Below, piece after piece: positions 16,330-24,910 of a stretch of 64,000 nucleotides of DNA. The notes under the pieces were generated by a model, which was not told the origin of the DNA, ran no database searches, and was given only the letters and a program-made list of their open reading frames with translations. The stretch is taken from the NCBI RefSeq assembly GCF_900890705.1, contig NZ_CAAHFH010000003.1, positions 372,001-436,000 on the forward strand, given 5' to 3'. Each line of letters starts with the position of its first letter. Position 1 is the first letter of the stretch. Origin of the DNA: Pontiella sulfatireligans. Lineage in GTDB: Bacteria; Verrucomicrobiota; Kiritimatiellia; Kiritimatiellales; Pontiellaceae. Made by a program: the position numbers and the translations under genes.

Positions 16330-17643
16330 TCATTTGGCCATCTTGCAGGCGCGGGCGTAGATGCCGATGACGTCCTGCGTGCGGTTGATGATGATTGCTT
16401 CCACCTCATTCGCGATGGTGCCTTCGCTGACCGCGTTGTACTGGTTCGGCATGTACTGGCTGAGCAGCGACAACGAAATCGGGGTTTCCTTTAGATTGGA
16501 AACCAACTTCGCAACGGCCGCCTGAATTTTTTCATTCGGCCAGTAATAGCGCGACCGGTCGGAGAAGCTGTACTTGCGCTTGTACGCCTGCACCACGGCG
16601 TCGCCCGGATAATATTTCTTCCAGTATTTCGGCTCGGCAATCATCACTTCGTCGATCACTTCGCGAAGCTTGGAGGTCTCGATCCCTTTCGGCGCGAGCA
16701 TTTCCTCTTCAATCATCGCTAGGGCAAACAGCGCTTCGCGATAGCCGAAGGTCAGCCACGGGCCGACCTTAAGGATGCAGTAGTGGTCTTCCACCAGCTT
16801 CGAAAGGCCGGTTTCGGACTGATAGTCGGTAGAGTGCGCTTCGTAGACGAAACGGTCCTGTTTCATGATTTCGTCGCTGAGGCCTTTGGCGGCTTCGCGG
16901 TCGTAGTGGAACACCTGGTCGTCGCCAAACTCAACGCCCGGCTGAACCACTACGCCATAGACGCGGTTCCAAGCATCGGAAAGGCCTTCAGCCTCAAACG
17001 CCGCTTTGGTGACTTCGATGGTTTTGATCGCGTCGACTGGCGTGGTCGGCGTTACGGTCTCTTCCTCTTCCTGGGCGCCGCCCGGAATCGGAACCTCGGT
17101 GCCGATGATGTAGACCGGCTTCGGCTGTCCCGCGCAGAACGCCGCGTGGGTTTCTTCGGCAACCTTCGCCATAGCGGCGGCGCGCGAAGCAACAATCTCG
17201 TCGGCCAATGGCTGATGCCGGTCGCCGGCATCGTCGGCGCAGAACATGGACGCGTCGAGGTGGATCTTCTGGTAGCCGGCTTTCACGTATGCCGCAATCA
17301 GCTCCAGCGCCTTCGCCATGGCCGGCTCGGCGTTTTCGGCCTGCCATGCGTTGGGGCCGAGATGGTCGCCACCCAACAGAATGTTCTCTTTGTCGTATCC
17401 CACCTTCGCGGCAATGCCGTGGACGTACGCTACAAAGTCGGCCGGCTTCATGCCGGTGTATCCGCCAAACTGATCCACCTGGTTGGAGGTGGACTCGATC
17501 AGCAGGATCGATTCGTCTTTCTTGGCCTGAAGCATGGACGCTTCCAGAACGGTGGCCTGTGCGGAACAGACGGAATAGATCCCCGTTCCCTTTCCGGCGC
17601 GGTTGTCGGCCAGAATTTGTACATATTTATCTACTGCGCTCAT
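16330..17643 (-). CDS. GatZ/KbaZ-family protein (tagatose-bisphosphate aldolase subunit family)
   Basis: The 437-aa protein matches the GatZ/KbaZ family over its whole length. GatZ and KbaZ assist the tagatose-1,6-bisphosphate aldolase catalytic subunits GatY/KbaY, and some relatives have, as I recall, been reported as sugar-phosphate 4-epimerases. TIM-barrel active-site-like segments remain: GGDHLGPNAWQ, KIHLDASMFC, IIGTEVPIPGG and YEAHSTDYQ. No GatY/KbaY gene is present here. It is the last gene of a minus-strand operon with FucU- and FucP-type genes, so it may act on a deoxy-sugar phosphate instead of tagatose. Family is firm; reaction is open. Confidence 0.85.
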   Translation of the reverse strand: MSAVDKYVQILADNRAGKGTGIYSVCSAQATVLEASMLQAKKDESILLIESTSNQVDQFGGYTGMKPADFVAYVHGIAAKVGYDKENILLGGDHLGPNAWQAENAEPAMAKALELIAAYVKAGYQKIHLDASMFCADDAGDRHQPLADEIVASRAAAMAKVAEETHAAFCAGQPKPVYIIGTEVPIPGGAQEEEETVTPTTPVDAIKTIEVTKAAFEAEGLSDAWNRVYGVVVQPGVEFGDDQVFHYDREAAKGLSDEIMKQDRFVYEAHSTDYQSETGLSKLVEDHYCILKVGPWLTFGYREALFALAMIEEEMLAPKGIETSKLREVIDEVMIAEPKYWKKYYPGDAVVQAYKRKYSFSDRSRYYWPNEKIQAAVAKLVSNLKETPISLSLLSQYMPNQYNAVSEGTIANEVEAIIINRTQDVIGIYARACKMAK

Positions 17644-17689
17644 GTTTACTCCTTTGGAGATTTGAAATTTGAAATATCAGATTTGAAAT

Positions 17690-17716
17690 CTTCTAAATGC
17701 GTTCCGCATTTAGAAG
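17690..17716. repeat. Perfect intergenic hairpin
   Basis: Twelve-bp perfect arms (17690-17701 and 17705-17716) with a 3-base loop sit over the stop codon of the dehydrogenase gene, inside the operon. It has no T run, so mRNA stabilisation or processing is more likely than termination. Confidence 0.6.
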
Positions 17717-18744
17717 TTAATCATTACCTTCGCCCAGAGCTCTTTGTTGCCATAAATGACATCGTAGGCGTTCTGGATCTGCTCGACCGGGAAGGTGTGG
17801 GTTTGGAGGCCATCTACCTTGACGAGGCCGGCTTCCATCATCCACGCGGCAGTGGTCCACTCAGCACCAGGGAACGGCGCGGAATAGTTCATCCACGAAC
17901 CAACCACATTGAGCTCCTTGCGGGAAATCGACTCAAACTGTGGTGCTGTGAAGGTGATCGGAGCATGCGCCGTTCCAACCAGCAGAATGGTGCCGCGTCC
18001 ACGGGCAATCGCCATCGCGGAAATTTTGGCCGGAGCCGCTCCTGAAGATTCGAACACCACGTGTGCACCGTCTTCGAGCTCGCGCTCGCAAACGTCTTCG
18101 AGCGGCTCGGTGATCGGATTGCAGACAATGTTTGCACCCATCGCCTTCGCCATTTCGAGTTTTCCTTCCGCCACGTCGGACGCGACAATGTTTTTGCAGC
18201 CCATGGCCTTGAAGATCTGGATGGCCAGCAGGCCGATGGTGCCGGCGCCGGTCACGACAACGTCTTTGCCGAGCAGATTCTCGAGACGCAGGATCGGGTG
18301 CAGACAAACGGTGATTGGCTCGATGAAGGCGGCCTGGTCGTAGGACAGGTTCCCGATGGCTACGAGGTTGCTGGCCGGTACGCGCAGGAATTCGCCAAAC
18401 GCGCCCTGAACACGGGAACCGATGAAGCTGTAGCTTTTGCAGAGCGAATAGTTGCCTTGGGCGCACTTGTCGCATTTCATACACGGCATGAGCGGCGCGG
18501 CGGAGGCGCGATCGCCGACCTTCCAGCCTTCGACGTTTTCGCCAACAGCGACGATTTGGCCGGCAAATTCGTGACCCAGCACAACTTCATCCCAGCGCGG
18601 GTTTTCTTCCTGGACGCGGACAATGTCCGATCCGCAAATCCCGCAGGATTTAACTGCGATGAGTACCTCGTCGGCAGTGGGAGACGGCTTGTCCATCTCA
18701 ATGACTTCGACTTTCTTGATGCCTTTGCGCAATGCAGCTCTCAT
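17710..18744 (-). CDS. Zinc-dependent alcohol dehydrogenase (galactitol-1-P/sorbitol dehydrogenase-like)
   Basis: A 344-aa medium-chain dehydrogenase. Catalytic zinc ligands are in CGICGSD and GHEFAG, and the structural zinc lobe is CMKCDKCAQGNYSLC. The Rossmann motif is VTGAGTIG (about 170). It should oxidise a polyol or polyol phosphate with NAD(P), like GatD or sorbitol dehydrogenase. Only 6 bp separate it from the upstream kinase gene, so they are one transcript. In context it may convert a sugar alcohol made by the aldo/keto reductase (23660) to a ketose. Exact substrate unknown. Confidence 0.85.
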   Translation of the reverse strand: MRAALRKGIKKVEVIEMDKPSPTADEVLIAVKSCGICGSDIVRVQEENPRWDEVVLGHEFAGQIVAVGENVEGWKVGDRASAAPLMPCMKCDKCAQGNYSLCKSYSFIGSRVQGAFGEFLRVPASNLVAIGNLSYDQAAFIEPITVCLHPILRLENLLGKDVVVTGAGTIGLLAIQIFKAMGCKNIVASDVAEGKLEMAKAMGANIVCNPITEPLEDVCERELEDGAHVVFESSGAAPAKISAMAIARGRGTILLVGTAHAPITFTAPQFESISRKELNVVGSWMNYSAPFPGAEWTTAAWMMEAGLVKVDGLQTHTFPVEQIQNAYDVIYGNKELWAKVMINF

Positions 18745-18750
18745 TGGTCT

Positions 18751-20274
18751 TTAATCTCCAGTTAACTTTGTCTTTTTAGAAAATTTTGCGGTGATTCCGG
18801 CGAGCTTGTCGTACTCGCCCTTGATGTTTTCGTACAGGCTGCGAAAAACACTGTACATTTCGCTGTAGTATTCGTGGTTTTCCGCGTTCGGCGTAAATTC
18901 GGCGCGCGTCGGTATTTTTTCGATGCCCTCTTCGAAGCTTTTGATGGCGCCCACGCCATACGCCGCTGCAATGGCGATGCCGAGCGGCGGAAGGTCTACC
19001 GCGCCGGGAATTTCGATTGCCTTGCCGATGACATCCGAGAAAATCTGCACCCAGGTGGCCGAGTTGGCGCTGCCTCCGGTAATCTTGACATCGATGATTT
19101 CCACACCTTCTTCCTCGGCAATGCTCAACACATGCCTCGAACCATAGGTGGTGCCTTCCATGAAGGCGCGGATCATGTCCTGACGGTTGGTGGTCGGCTT
19201 GAGCCCCATCAAAACGCCACTGGTGTTGTCGTTCCAGATCGGGCAGCGCTGCCCCACCATGTACGGCAGAAAGATCACCGAGCTTTTGCCACAGACCGAG
19301 GTGTCGCCCAGCTTGTCGATTTCAGCAAAGCTTTCCTCTTCAAGCACCTCTTCCTTAAACCACTTGAGGCCGGCCCCGCCAAAATCGACGCCGCCGGAGG
19401 TGAGCCACGTGCCTGGGACAATGTGCGGGTAGACGTGCAGGTTTTTGTTGTACTTGGGTTCGCTCAAGCAAACGTTGTTGGTGGTTACGGTTCCGCCGGA
19501 AATGAACACTTCTCCGCCCTTGGAAACGCCCGCGCCGAGTCCGGCGGCAACGTTGTCCATGGAACCGGCGATAACCGGCGTGCCTTCGAGCAAACCCGTC
19601 TTGGCGGCCGCCTCGGCCGTCACTTTGCCAACAACGTCGGTGCAGTTGTAAATCGGCGGAAGTTTTGCCCGGTCGATCCCGCAGCCATCGAGCAAAACGT
19701 CGGAATATTCAGCGGTCTTGGTATCGCAAAACTGGGACAGGCCCGCCTCGGAAACATCCATCGAATACTCTCCGGTCAGGCGGTAAACCAAGTAGCCGTT
19801 GGCATGCAGGAACATGTGGGTCTTTTCGTAGACCTCCGGCTCGTTTTCCTTAATCCACATGATCTTCGGCGCCGGATTACCGGCATCGCTGACGTTGCCG
19901 TTGATTTTCCACGTTTCATCGTTAAGGTTTTCGGTGATCCACTCGGCCTGCTTGGTGGCGCGGCGGTCCATCCAGATCAAGCCAGGACGAAGCGGGTCGC
20001 CTTCTTTGTCGACGGGGAGCACGGTGGTGGAAAATGCATCGATGCCGACGGCAATGATCTTGGCCGGGTCGATGGAGCTGGTTTCGATCATTTCCTTGGT
20101 GTTGTCCTTCAGGGCGCGCCACCATTGATAGGCCGGCTGTTCGGCCCAGCCCTGATGCGGGTAGCTTGTGTCGTACGCCTTCTTGGCGGTCGCCACCATA
20201 TTGAAATCCGTATCGAACAACACCGTCTTGCAGCTCGTTGTTCCCAGATCCACACTCAAAATATATTCAGCCAT
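18751..20274 (-). CDS. FGGY-family carbohydrate kinase
   Basis: A 507-aa kinase of the xylulose/fuculose/glycerol kinase family. It has the phosphate loop LSVDLGTTSCKTVLFD, the catalytic-Asp region LIWMDRRATKQ and the adenosine-binding GGSANSATWVQIFSDVIG. I choose the ATG at 20274; the frame could open at a TTG six bases upstream. It should phosphorylate a ketose or polyol in the cytoplasm. L-fuculokinase belongs to this family, so L-fuculose is a reasonable candidate beside FucU and FucP genes, but sequence alone does not settle the substrate. Confidence 0.88.
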   Translation of the reverse strand: MAEYILSVDLGTTSCKTVLFDTDFNMVATAKKAYDTSYPHQGWAEQPAYQWWRALKDNTKEMIETSSIDPAKIIAVGIDAFSTTVLPVDKEGDPLRPGLIWMDRRATKQAEWITENLNDETWKINGNVSDAGNPAPKIMWIKENEPEVYEKTHMFLHANGYLVYRLTGEYSMDVSEAGLSQFCDTKTAEYSDVLLDGCGIDRAKLPPIYNCTDVVGKVTAEAAAKTGLLEGTPVIAGSMDNVAAGLGAGVSKGGEVFISGGTVTTNNVCLSEPKYNKNLHVYPHIVPGTWLTSGGVDFGGAGLKWFKEEVLEEESFAEIDKLGDTSVCGKSSVIFLPYMVGQRCPIWNDNTSGVLMGLKPTTNRQDMIRAFMEGTTYGSRHVLSIAEEEGVEIIDVKITGGSANSATWVQIFSDVIGKAIEIPGAVDLPPLGIAIAAAYGVGAIKSFEEGIEKIPTRAEFTPNAENHEYYSEMYSVFRSLYENIKGEYDKLAGITAKFSKKTKLTGD

Positions 20275-20284
20275 ACTCAATTCT

Positions 20285-20372
20285 CGTTATTAAACACGAA
20301 GACACAAAGTACACGAAGTGATGTACAATTCAGATTTGTGTTCCTTAGAGACCTTCGTATCTTAGTGTTAAA
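20285..20372. repeat. Imperfect intergenic inverted repeat
   Basis: AACACGAAGACACAAAG on the left pairs imperfectly with CTTCGTATCTTAGTGTT on the right. It fills the gap between the phosphatase and kinase genes inside the operon. Confidence 0.4.
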
Positions 20373-20375
20373 TTA

Positions 20376-20996
20376 TTATGCGCGGGAGACGGCGTGCTTT
20401 GCATCGCCCAGAAAAATCGATTCGACCTTGTGGGTGCTTCCAAGGCCTGTAAATTGTGTTTTCCAGATTTCGCCGTTTTTGGCGATTACGTGCGGGTATT
20501 CCGGCAGGGTTTGTTCGAGCGTGGCTTTGATCATCCGCATCGTGACGGCATGCGTCACAAACAGGATGTTGTCGCCTTCGAGGATTTCCAATGAATGGAA
20601 AAACGGCTCCAGCCTTCGGGCAATCATTTCGTAGGATTCGCCCCCGCCTTCTGGCACCCACTTCCAGCGCTTGGTGCGGTCGTGCATGTAGTCCGTCCGC
20701 GATTCCAACTCGGTGTAGCTCAATCCGGCAAAGCCGCCGAGATCCTGCTCGATGAGCCGTTCATCCGTTTCGACCTCCAGTCCGAATGCGGCGGCAATCG
20801 GCTTTGCGGTCTGTTGTGCACGAATCAGCGGCGAACAGATGACGCGATCCAGCAAAGCAATCTGCTTGAACTCAACCGCGATCGCTTCCGCGTCGGCCTT
20901 GCCCTTTTCGGTCAGCGGGAAATCCTGACGGGATGCTAGAATGTCCTGCAAATTCGCTTCGCTTTGCGCGTGGCGGATAAAGTAGATGGTTTTCAT
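20376..20996 (-). CDS. Histidine phosphatase family protein
   Basis: A 206-aa phosphoglycerate-mutase-type phosphatase. The catalytic box is FIRHAQSEAN (His9 phosphorylated), followed by the second Arg in CSPLIRAQQTA and the late His in FVTHAVTMRM. It could dephosphorylate a sugar phosphate or act as a housekeeping phosphatase. It sits between the FucU and kinase genes of the sugar operon, so a detoxifying role against a dead-end sugar phosphate is conceivable. No signal peptide. Confidence 0.9.
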   Translation of the reverse strand: MKTIYFIRHAQSEANLQDILASRQDFPLTEKGKADAEAIAVEFKQIALLDRVICSPLIRAQQTAKPIAAAFGLEVETDERLIEQDLGGFAGLSYTELESRTDYMHDRTKRWKWVPEGGGESYEMIARRLEPFFHSLEILEGDNILFVTHAVTMRMIKATLEQTLPEYPHVIAKNGEIWKTQFTGLGSTHKVESIFLGDAKHAVSRA

Positions 20997-21013
20997 AAAA
21001 CGAATATCGAATA

Positions 21014-21069
21014 TCGAACAAGGAACTCCGAATGATGAAGTACTTCGGAATTCAACATTCCTTGTTCGA
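21014..21069. repeat. Perfect intergenic hairpin between phosphatase and mutarotase genes
   Basis: Outer arms of 12 bp (21014-21025 and 21058-21069) and inner arms TCCGAA/TTCGGA (21027-21032 and 21044-21049) are perfect. It lies between two operon genes and has no T run. Confidence 0.6.
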
Positions 21070-21081
21070 CATTCTGCGGTT

Positions 21082-21516
21082 CTACGCCAACGGCGTTACA
21101 CCTTTCTTGAGGATAATATTGCCGTATTTGGCAGTGGTTCCGGTGACGACGCAGGCGTAGGCCTTTTCAGCGCGGTCGTAGAACTCGAAGCGGCCGATGC
21201 GGGTAACACCCGGCGCGTCCGGAGCATCCTTTTTGATGGCGGCCATGTAGTCGGCTTCCACCTGCGGGTCGAGCTCATCGCCTTCGACGGCCGACATCAT
21301 GATCAGCGGATCGTCGTAGCTGTCGAGTTCGAAGACCGGGATGATGCCTTCGAGCAGATCGGGGATCTGCAGGCCGTCGCCGCGCAGGACGTTCTTCGGA
21401 CAGAAGGTGTGGCCTGGGAAGTGCGCGTCGGACAATACGATTTCGTCGCCGTGACCCATTTCAGACAAAATCTTCAACAGTTCCGGGCTAATGATTGGAT
21501 TGATTCCTTTAAGCAT
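21082..21516 (-). CDS. fucU: L-fucose mutarotase (RbsD/FucU family)
   Basis: The 144-aa protein matches FucU over its length: MLKGINPIISPELLKIL, then GHGDEIVLSDAHFPGH with the catalytic His, and a C-terminal YACVVTGTTAKYGNIILKKGV. It interconverts the alpha and beta anomers of L-fucose in the cytoplasm and supplies the form needed by the first catabolic enzyme. The start is supported by AGGAGAAAA. It is the clearest marker that this operon deals with L-fucose or a close analogue. Confidence 0.9.
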   Translation of the reverse strand: MLKGINPIISPELLKILSEMGHGDEIVLSDAHFPGHTFCPKNVLRGDGLQIPDLLEGIIPVFELDSYDDPLIMMSAVEGDELDPQVEADYMAAIKKDAPDAPGVTRIGRFEFYDRAEKAYACVVTGTTAKYGNIILKKGVTPLA

Positions 21517-21606
21517 TGGTTTTCTCCTATGTTGTTTTGGTCAAAGGTCTGAAGGTCGGGTCATTTGACTTGCGACCCTCAGATTTTCGCCCAGTGGCTC
21601 CGCCGC

Positions 21607-23541
21607 CTAGGCTTGTTCTTTCTTATGGTGGATGCTGTATGTCCGCCAGCCATAGAGCGCGATGACCATAAAGCAGATCAACGGCAGGACGAAGGACGCG
21701 CGTACGCTGGCCAGTTCACGGAAGCCCAGATCAATAGCGGGCAAATCGATAATCCGGCCTTGAAGCGGCGTCATGATGCAGCCGCCGCCAATGGCCAGAA
21801 TCAAACCGGCCGAACCGAGCTTGGCATCGTCGCCCAGCCCGTCAAGAGCAATGCCATAGATCGTCGGGAACATGAGCGACATGCAGGCGGAAACACCAAT
21901 TAGGCAGTAGAGACCGGCGTAGCCGTCGACAAAGATTGTGCCCGTGGTTAACAAGATCGCACCGGATGCCAAAATGGTGAGCAGTGCGCCCGAACTGATA
22001 TAGTGCATCAGGAAGGTGCAGACAAAACGGCTGGAAACAAAGATGATCATAGCAAGAATATTGCAGTTCTGGGCGGTGGCTTTGGAGAGCCCCAGCTCCA
22101 TGGAACCGTACTGAACAATGAACGTCCAGCACATGATCTGGGCACCGACATAGAAGGTCTGGGCAACCACGCCCTCGATGTAGGTTGGGTTCTTGAAGAG
22201 ACGCTTAACCGTGCCGCCAATATCCATGCCTCCATGATCGTCTTGATGCTCGCCTTGGGTTTTGGCCGGAAGTTTCCAGGCAAACAGGATCACCACCAGA
22301 ATCAGGAAGCCCCCCATCAGGGCATAGGGAAGGGAAACAATGCCAAGATCCTCCTTTTGAATCGTGGAAAGATCCGATCCTGCGCCAGCAAAATATTCTT
22401 TCAAACTCGCGGTCGGGATGGTTTCCAGCGCCGTTTTAGCGGCGTTCAGCTCCTGCTGGACTGTTGCAACCAAAGCCGAGGCTTTGGCCGCATCCAGCGA
22501 TGCTTCAGGCACAAACATTAGAGAGAGTGCAGCAGCCGGTGCGACCGCTTGGTTGAAATGCTGCTCGGCAACTTTCCATTCCCCTGCTCCGGCCTTGGCC
22601 AGGAGGGGACTTTCCTTATTAAGAGCGAGTGTCAGTTCCAGTCCCCGGTCACCGACAAAGAAGTCGTTGCGCTGAGCTTCGGCCGGAGTGGGCTGCGGTT
22701 TATCTCTAATCTGAAGAACCACCGCCACCGCTTCGGCGGCGGCCTTGAACTTGTTACCCTTGGGCTGAGCCAGCAGAGCCTCCTGAACCGAATCCGCGTC
22801 CGTTGCATGGGCATTATCAAGAAGGAAGGTTCCGTCTTTCAGTGAAGCCGAAAGCTCGCCGGCTTTCTTGAATAGTTTTTTACTTTCCTGCCAGCTTTCG
22901 ATGCCGGTGACTTCGGCCAGACTGTCGACCGTTGCAATCTGCCCGTTGACTTCCTGCAAGTGGACGGGTGTTCCATTTTGGTCAAGCTCCTCCATTTGGC
23001 GGCGAGCGGTCTCACTGGTTCCATCCAGACTGGCCAGAATGAACATGCTCGCAACGAACATGCCGACGATCGACCCCATCGGATTGAACGCCTGGGCAAG
23101 GTTCAGCCGGCGTGTTGCAGTGGACTCATCGCCCATGGAAAGAATGTAGGGGTTCGCGGTCGTTTCAAGGAAAGAAAGTCCGCTGGTCATGATCAGGTAT
23201 GAGAGCAAGAACAACGGATAGGACATGGCCATGCCACTGGGGATGAACATCAGGCAGGCCAGCGAATAGAGCGCCAGACCAATCACCACGCCCTTCTTAT
23301 ACGAAAACTTCTTGATGAACAGTGCGGCGGGAATAGCCATCAGGGCATAGCCGCCATAAAACGCCGCCTGCACCATGGAGCTCTCAAAGTTAGAGAGCAG
23401 CAGGATGTTTTTAAAGGCCGCAACCATCGGGTTCGTAATGTCGTTGGCGAATCCCCATAACGGGAAAAGAATCGTCACCAAAACAAATGTTAAAAGCAGT
23501 TCCGGTGGAACCACCGGTTTTTTCTTTTCTAAATCACTCAT
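21607..23541 (-). CDS. FucP-type MFS sugar permease with a large inserted domain
   Basis: At 644 aa it is about 200 residues longer than E. coli FucP. Residues 1-171 hold the first transmembrane helices with typical FucP segments (LLTFVLVTILFPLWGFANDI, FYGGYALMAIPA, SFLETTANPYI, RLNLAQAFNPMGS). The usual short stretch between the fifth and sixth helices is replaced by about 230 hydrophilic residues (172-402). Helices 6-12 then follow. That loop should face the periplasm if topology matches FucP. The start is supported by GAGGAGAAG. It is probably the L-fucose:proton symporter of the operon. The insertion resembles no domain I know. Confidence 0.88.
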   Translation of the reverse strand: MSDLEKKKPVVPPELLLTFVLVTILFPLWGFANDITNPMVAAFKNILLLSNFESSMVQAAFYGGYALMAIPAALFIKKFSYKKGVVIGLALYSLACLMFIPSGMAMSYPLFLLSYLIMTSGLSFLETTANPYILSMGDESTATRRLNLAQAFNPMGSIVGMFVASMFILASLDGTSETARRQMEELDQNGTPVHLQEVNGQIATVDSLAEVTGIESWQESKKLFKKAGELSASLKDGTFLLDNAHATDADSVQEALLAQPKGNKFKAAAEAVAVVLQIRDKPQPTPAEAQRNDFFVGDRGLELTLALNKESPLLAKAGAGEWKVAEQHFNQAVAPAAALSLMFVPEASLDAAKASALVATVQQELNAAKTALETIPTASLKEYFAGAGSDLSTIQKEDLGIVSLPYALMGGFLILVVILFAWKLPAKTQGEHQDDHGGMDIGGTVKRLFKNPTYIEGVVAQTFYVGAQIMCWTFIVQYGSMELGLSKATAQNCNILAMIIFVSSRFVCTFLMHYISSGALLTILASGAILLTTGTIFVDGYAGLYCLIGVSACMSLMFPTIYGIALDGLGDDAKLGSAGLILAIGGGCIMTPLQGRIIDLPAIDLGFRELASVRASFVLPLICFMVIALYGWRTYSIHHKKEQA

Positions 23542-23585
23542 TCGCTTCTCCTCGAGTTAACAATAGACCCCTCTATTGATTATTT

Positions 23586-23657
23586 GGTTGGAAGGATGGA
23601 TGTCTGGAAGATTGCTCCCATTCATCCACCCTTCCTATCTTCTTCCAACCGTTGGAA
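23586..23657. repeat. Intergenic inverted repeat
   Basis: GGTTGGAAGGATGGATG near 23586 pairs imperfectly with CATTCATCC-ACCCTTCC and with CTTCTTCCAACC at the right. It lies between the reductase and permease genes and contains a TTCCA-N5-TGGAA palindrome. Confidence 0.45.
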
Positions 23658-23659
23658 AC

Positions 23660-24709
23660 TTAGTCAGCAATAACGCCGTCTACGTCCCAGAGGTCGTCCC
23701 AGGTCTGACCGTCTTTCCACAAGAAGACCTGGCCTTTAATCAGGCGGCACTTCTTGTCGATGGTGGACAGCTCAGCCATCTCTTCGTCGGTGATGGTCAT
23801 GTAGCCCGGAAGCGAGCACTTGAGATTGCTGCGGTATTCCGGTTCGAACACAGAGAACGGAATCGGAACCTGGCCGCGCTGAACCGCCCACTTGATGCAA
23901 ACCACTGCCGGGTGTACCCCAAGGCGCGCAGCAATTTTCTTAATGACCGGATCTTCGATGTCGACGGTGTCGGTTTCAGTCTTGTCGCGGTCCGGACGGG
24001 TCGGGGAACCGATCGGGCAGAATGCGATGGGTTGGATTTCCTTGGACACGTAATAGTTGTAGAGCTCGGTCTGCTGGAAGTGCGGATGCAGCTCCATCTC
24101 GGTGACGGTCGGCTTGATTTTGCAGTCGCGCAGCAACAGCTCCATTTTGGCCTGGGTCATATTGGAAGTGCCGATGCTCTTGACGAGTCCCATTTCGACG
24201 AGCTCTTCGAGCTGCGCCCAGGTCTTCATGAAGTTTTCATGGATGTAGGGCTTCGCGTCCGGGCTGCGGGAATCAACGGAGCAGCCTTTGGCGTGGAAGT
24301 TCGGGAACGGCCAGTGAACGAGGTAGAGGTCGAGGTAGTCCAGCTGAAGGTCTTCGAGCGACTGCTTGCAGGAAGCAATAACCTGGCCTTCGCCGTGCAT
24401 GTCGTTCCAAACCTTGGAAGTTATGTAAAGCTCTTCGCGCGGCACGCCGCCGTCCTGGATGACTTTCAGTGCAACGCCAATCTCTTTTTCGTTGCCGTAA
24501 ACAGAAGCGCAGTCGAACGCACGCTGGCCGTATTCCGCAGCACCAACCACCGCATTGGCGATCTGGACATTGGTGAAGCGGTCTGAACCGAAGGTGCCCA
24601 TGCCGATGCCCGGCATCTTTTCGCCATTGCTTAGGGCTTTCTTCGGAACAATGTTGGGATCGACGCCGTCTTCCGCCATTACGAAAGTGGTTTTCAATTC
24701 TTCAGACAT
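23660..24709 (-). CDS. Aldo/keto reductase
   Basis: A 349-aa NADPH-dependent oxidoreductase of the AKR superfamily. The catalytic tetrad is visible: Asp and Tyr in FDCASVYGNE, Lys in YITSKVW and His in YLVHWPF. The N-terminal strand GEKMPGIGMGTFG is typical. It is the first gene of the minus-strand sugar operon, with AAGGAGAG before the ATG and an AraC-type gene divergent at 24911. It could reduce an aldose (for example L-fucose to L-fucitol) or reduce lactaldehyde to propanediol. Both would fit the operon; neither is shown. Confidence 0.9.
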   Translation of the reverse strand: MSEELKTTFVMAEDGVDPNIVPKKALSNGEKMPGIGMGTFGSDRFTNVQIANAVVGAAEYGQRAFDCASVYGNEKEIGVALKVIQDGGVPREELYITSKVWNDMHGEGQVIASCKQSLEDLQLDYLDLYLVHWPFPNFHAKGCSVDSRSPDAKPYIHENFMKTWAQLEELVEMGLVKSIGTSNMTQAKMELLLRDCKIKPTVTEMELHPHFQQTELYNYYVSKEIQPIAFCPIGSPTRPDRDKTETDTVDIEDPVIKKIAARLGVHPAVVCIKWAVQRGQVPIPFSVFEPEYRSNLKCSLPGYMTITDEEMAELSTIDKKCRLIKGQVFLWKDGQTWDDLWDVDGVIAD

Positions 24710-24910
24710 GATGCTCTCCTTCTCTGGTTGGTTAACACATTTAAAATATAGTCATGCAGTCCTCACAACCACATTGATGAGACGAACAAGCTACCGCGTT
24801 CCCGTGCATGCGCAAATGCACCGACTTGACCACATGATGGATATATTTGACTTTACAACCAGTATTAACATCAACAGGATAATTCTCAAACAATCAAAAG
24901 ATGGCCTTTT

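Noticed and set aside
16783..18045. Long plus-strand open frame opposite the KbaZ-type and dehydrogenase genes
   Set aside because: It mirrors two well-supported minus-strand genes and crosses their boundary; it has no coding character.
18874..20634. Very long plus-strand open frame opposite the FGGY kinase gene
   Set aside because: It is antisense to a clear kinase gene, with Arg/Gly/Val-rich low-quality protein, no ribosome site and no family resemblance; high third-position GC on the real strand explains it.
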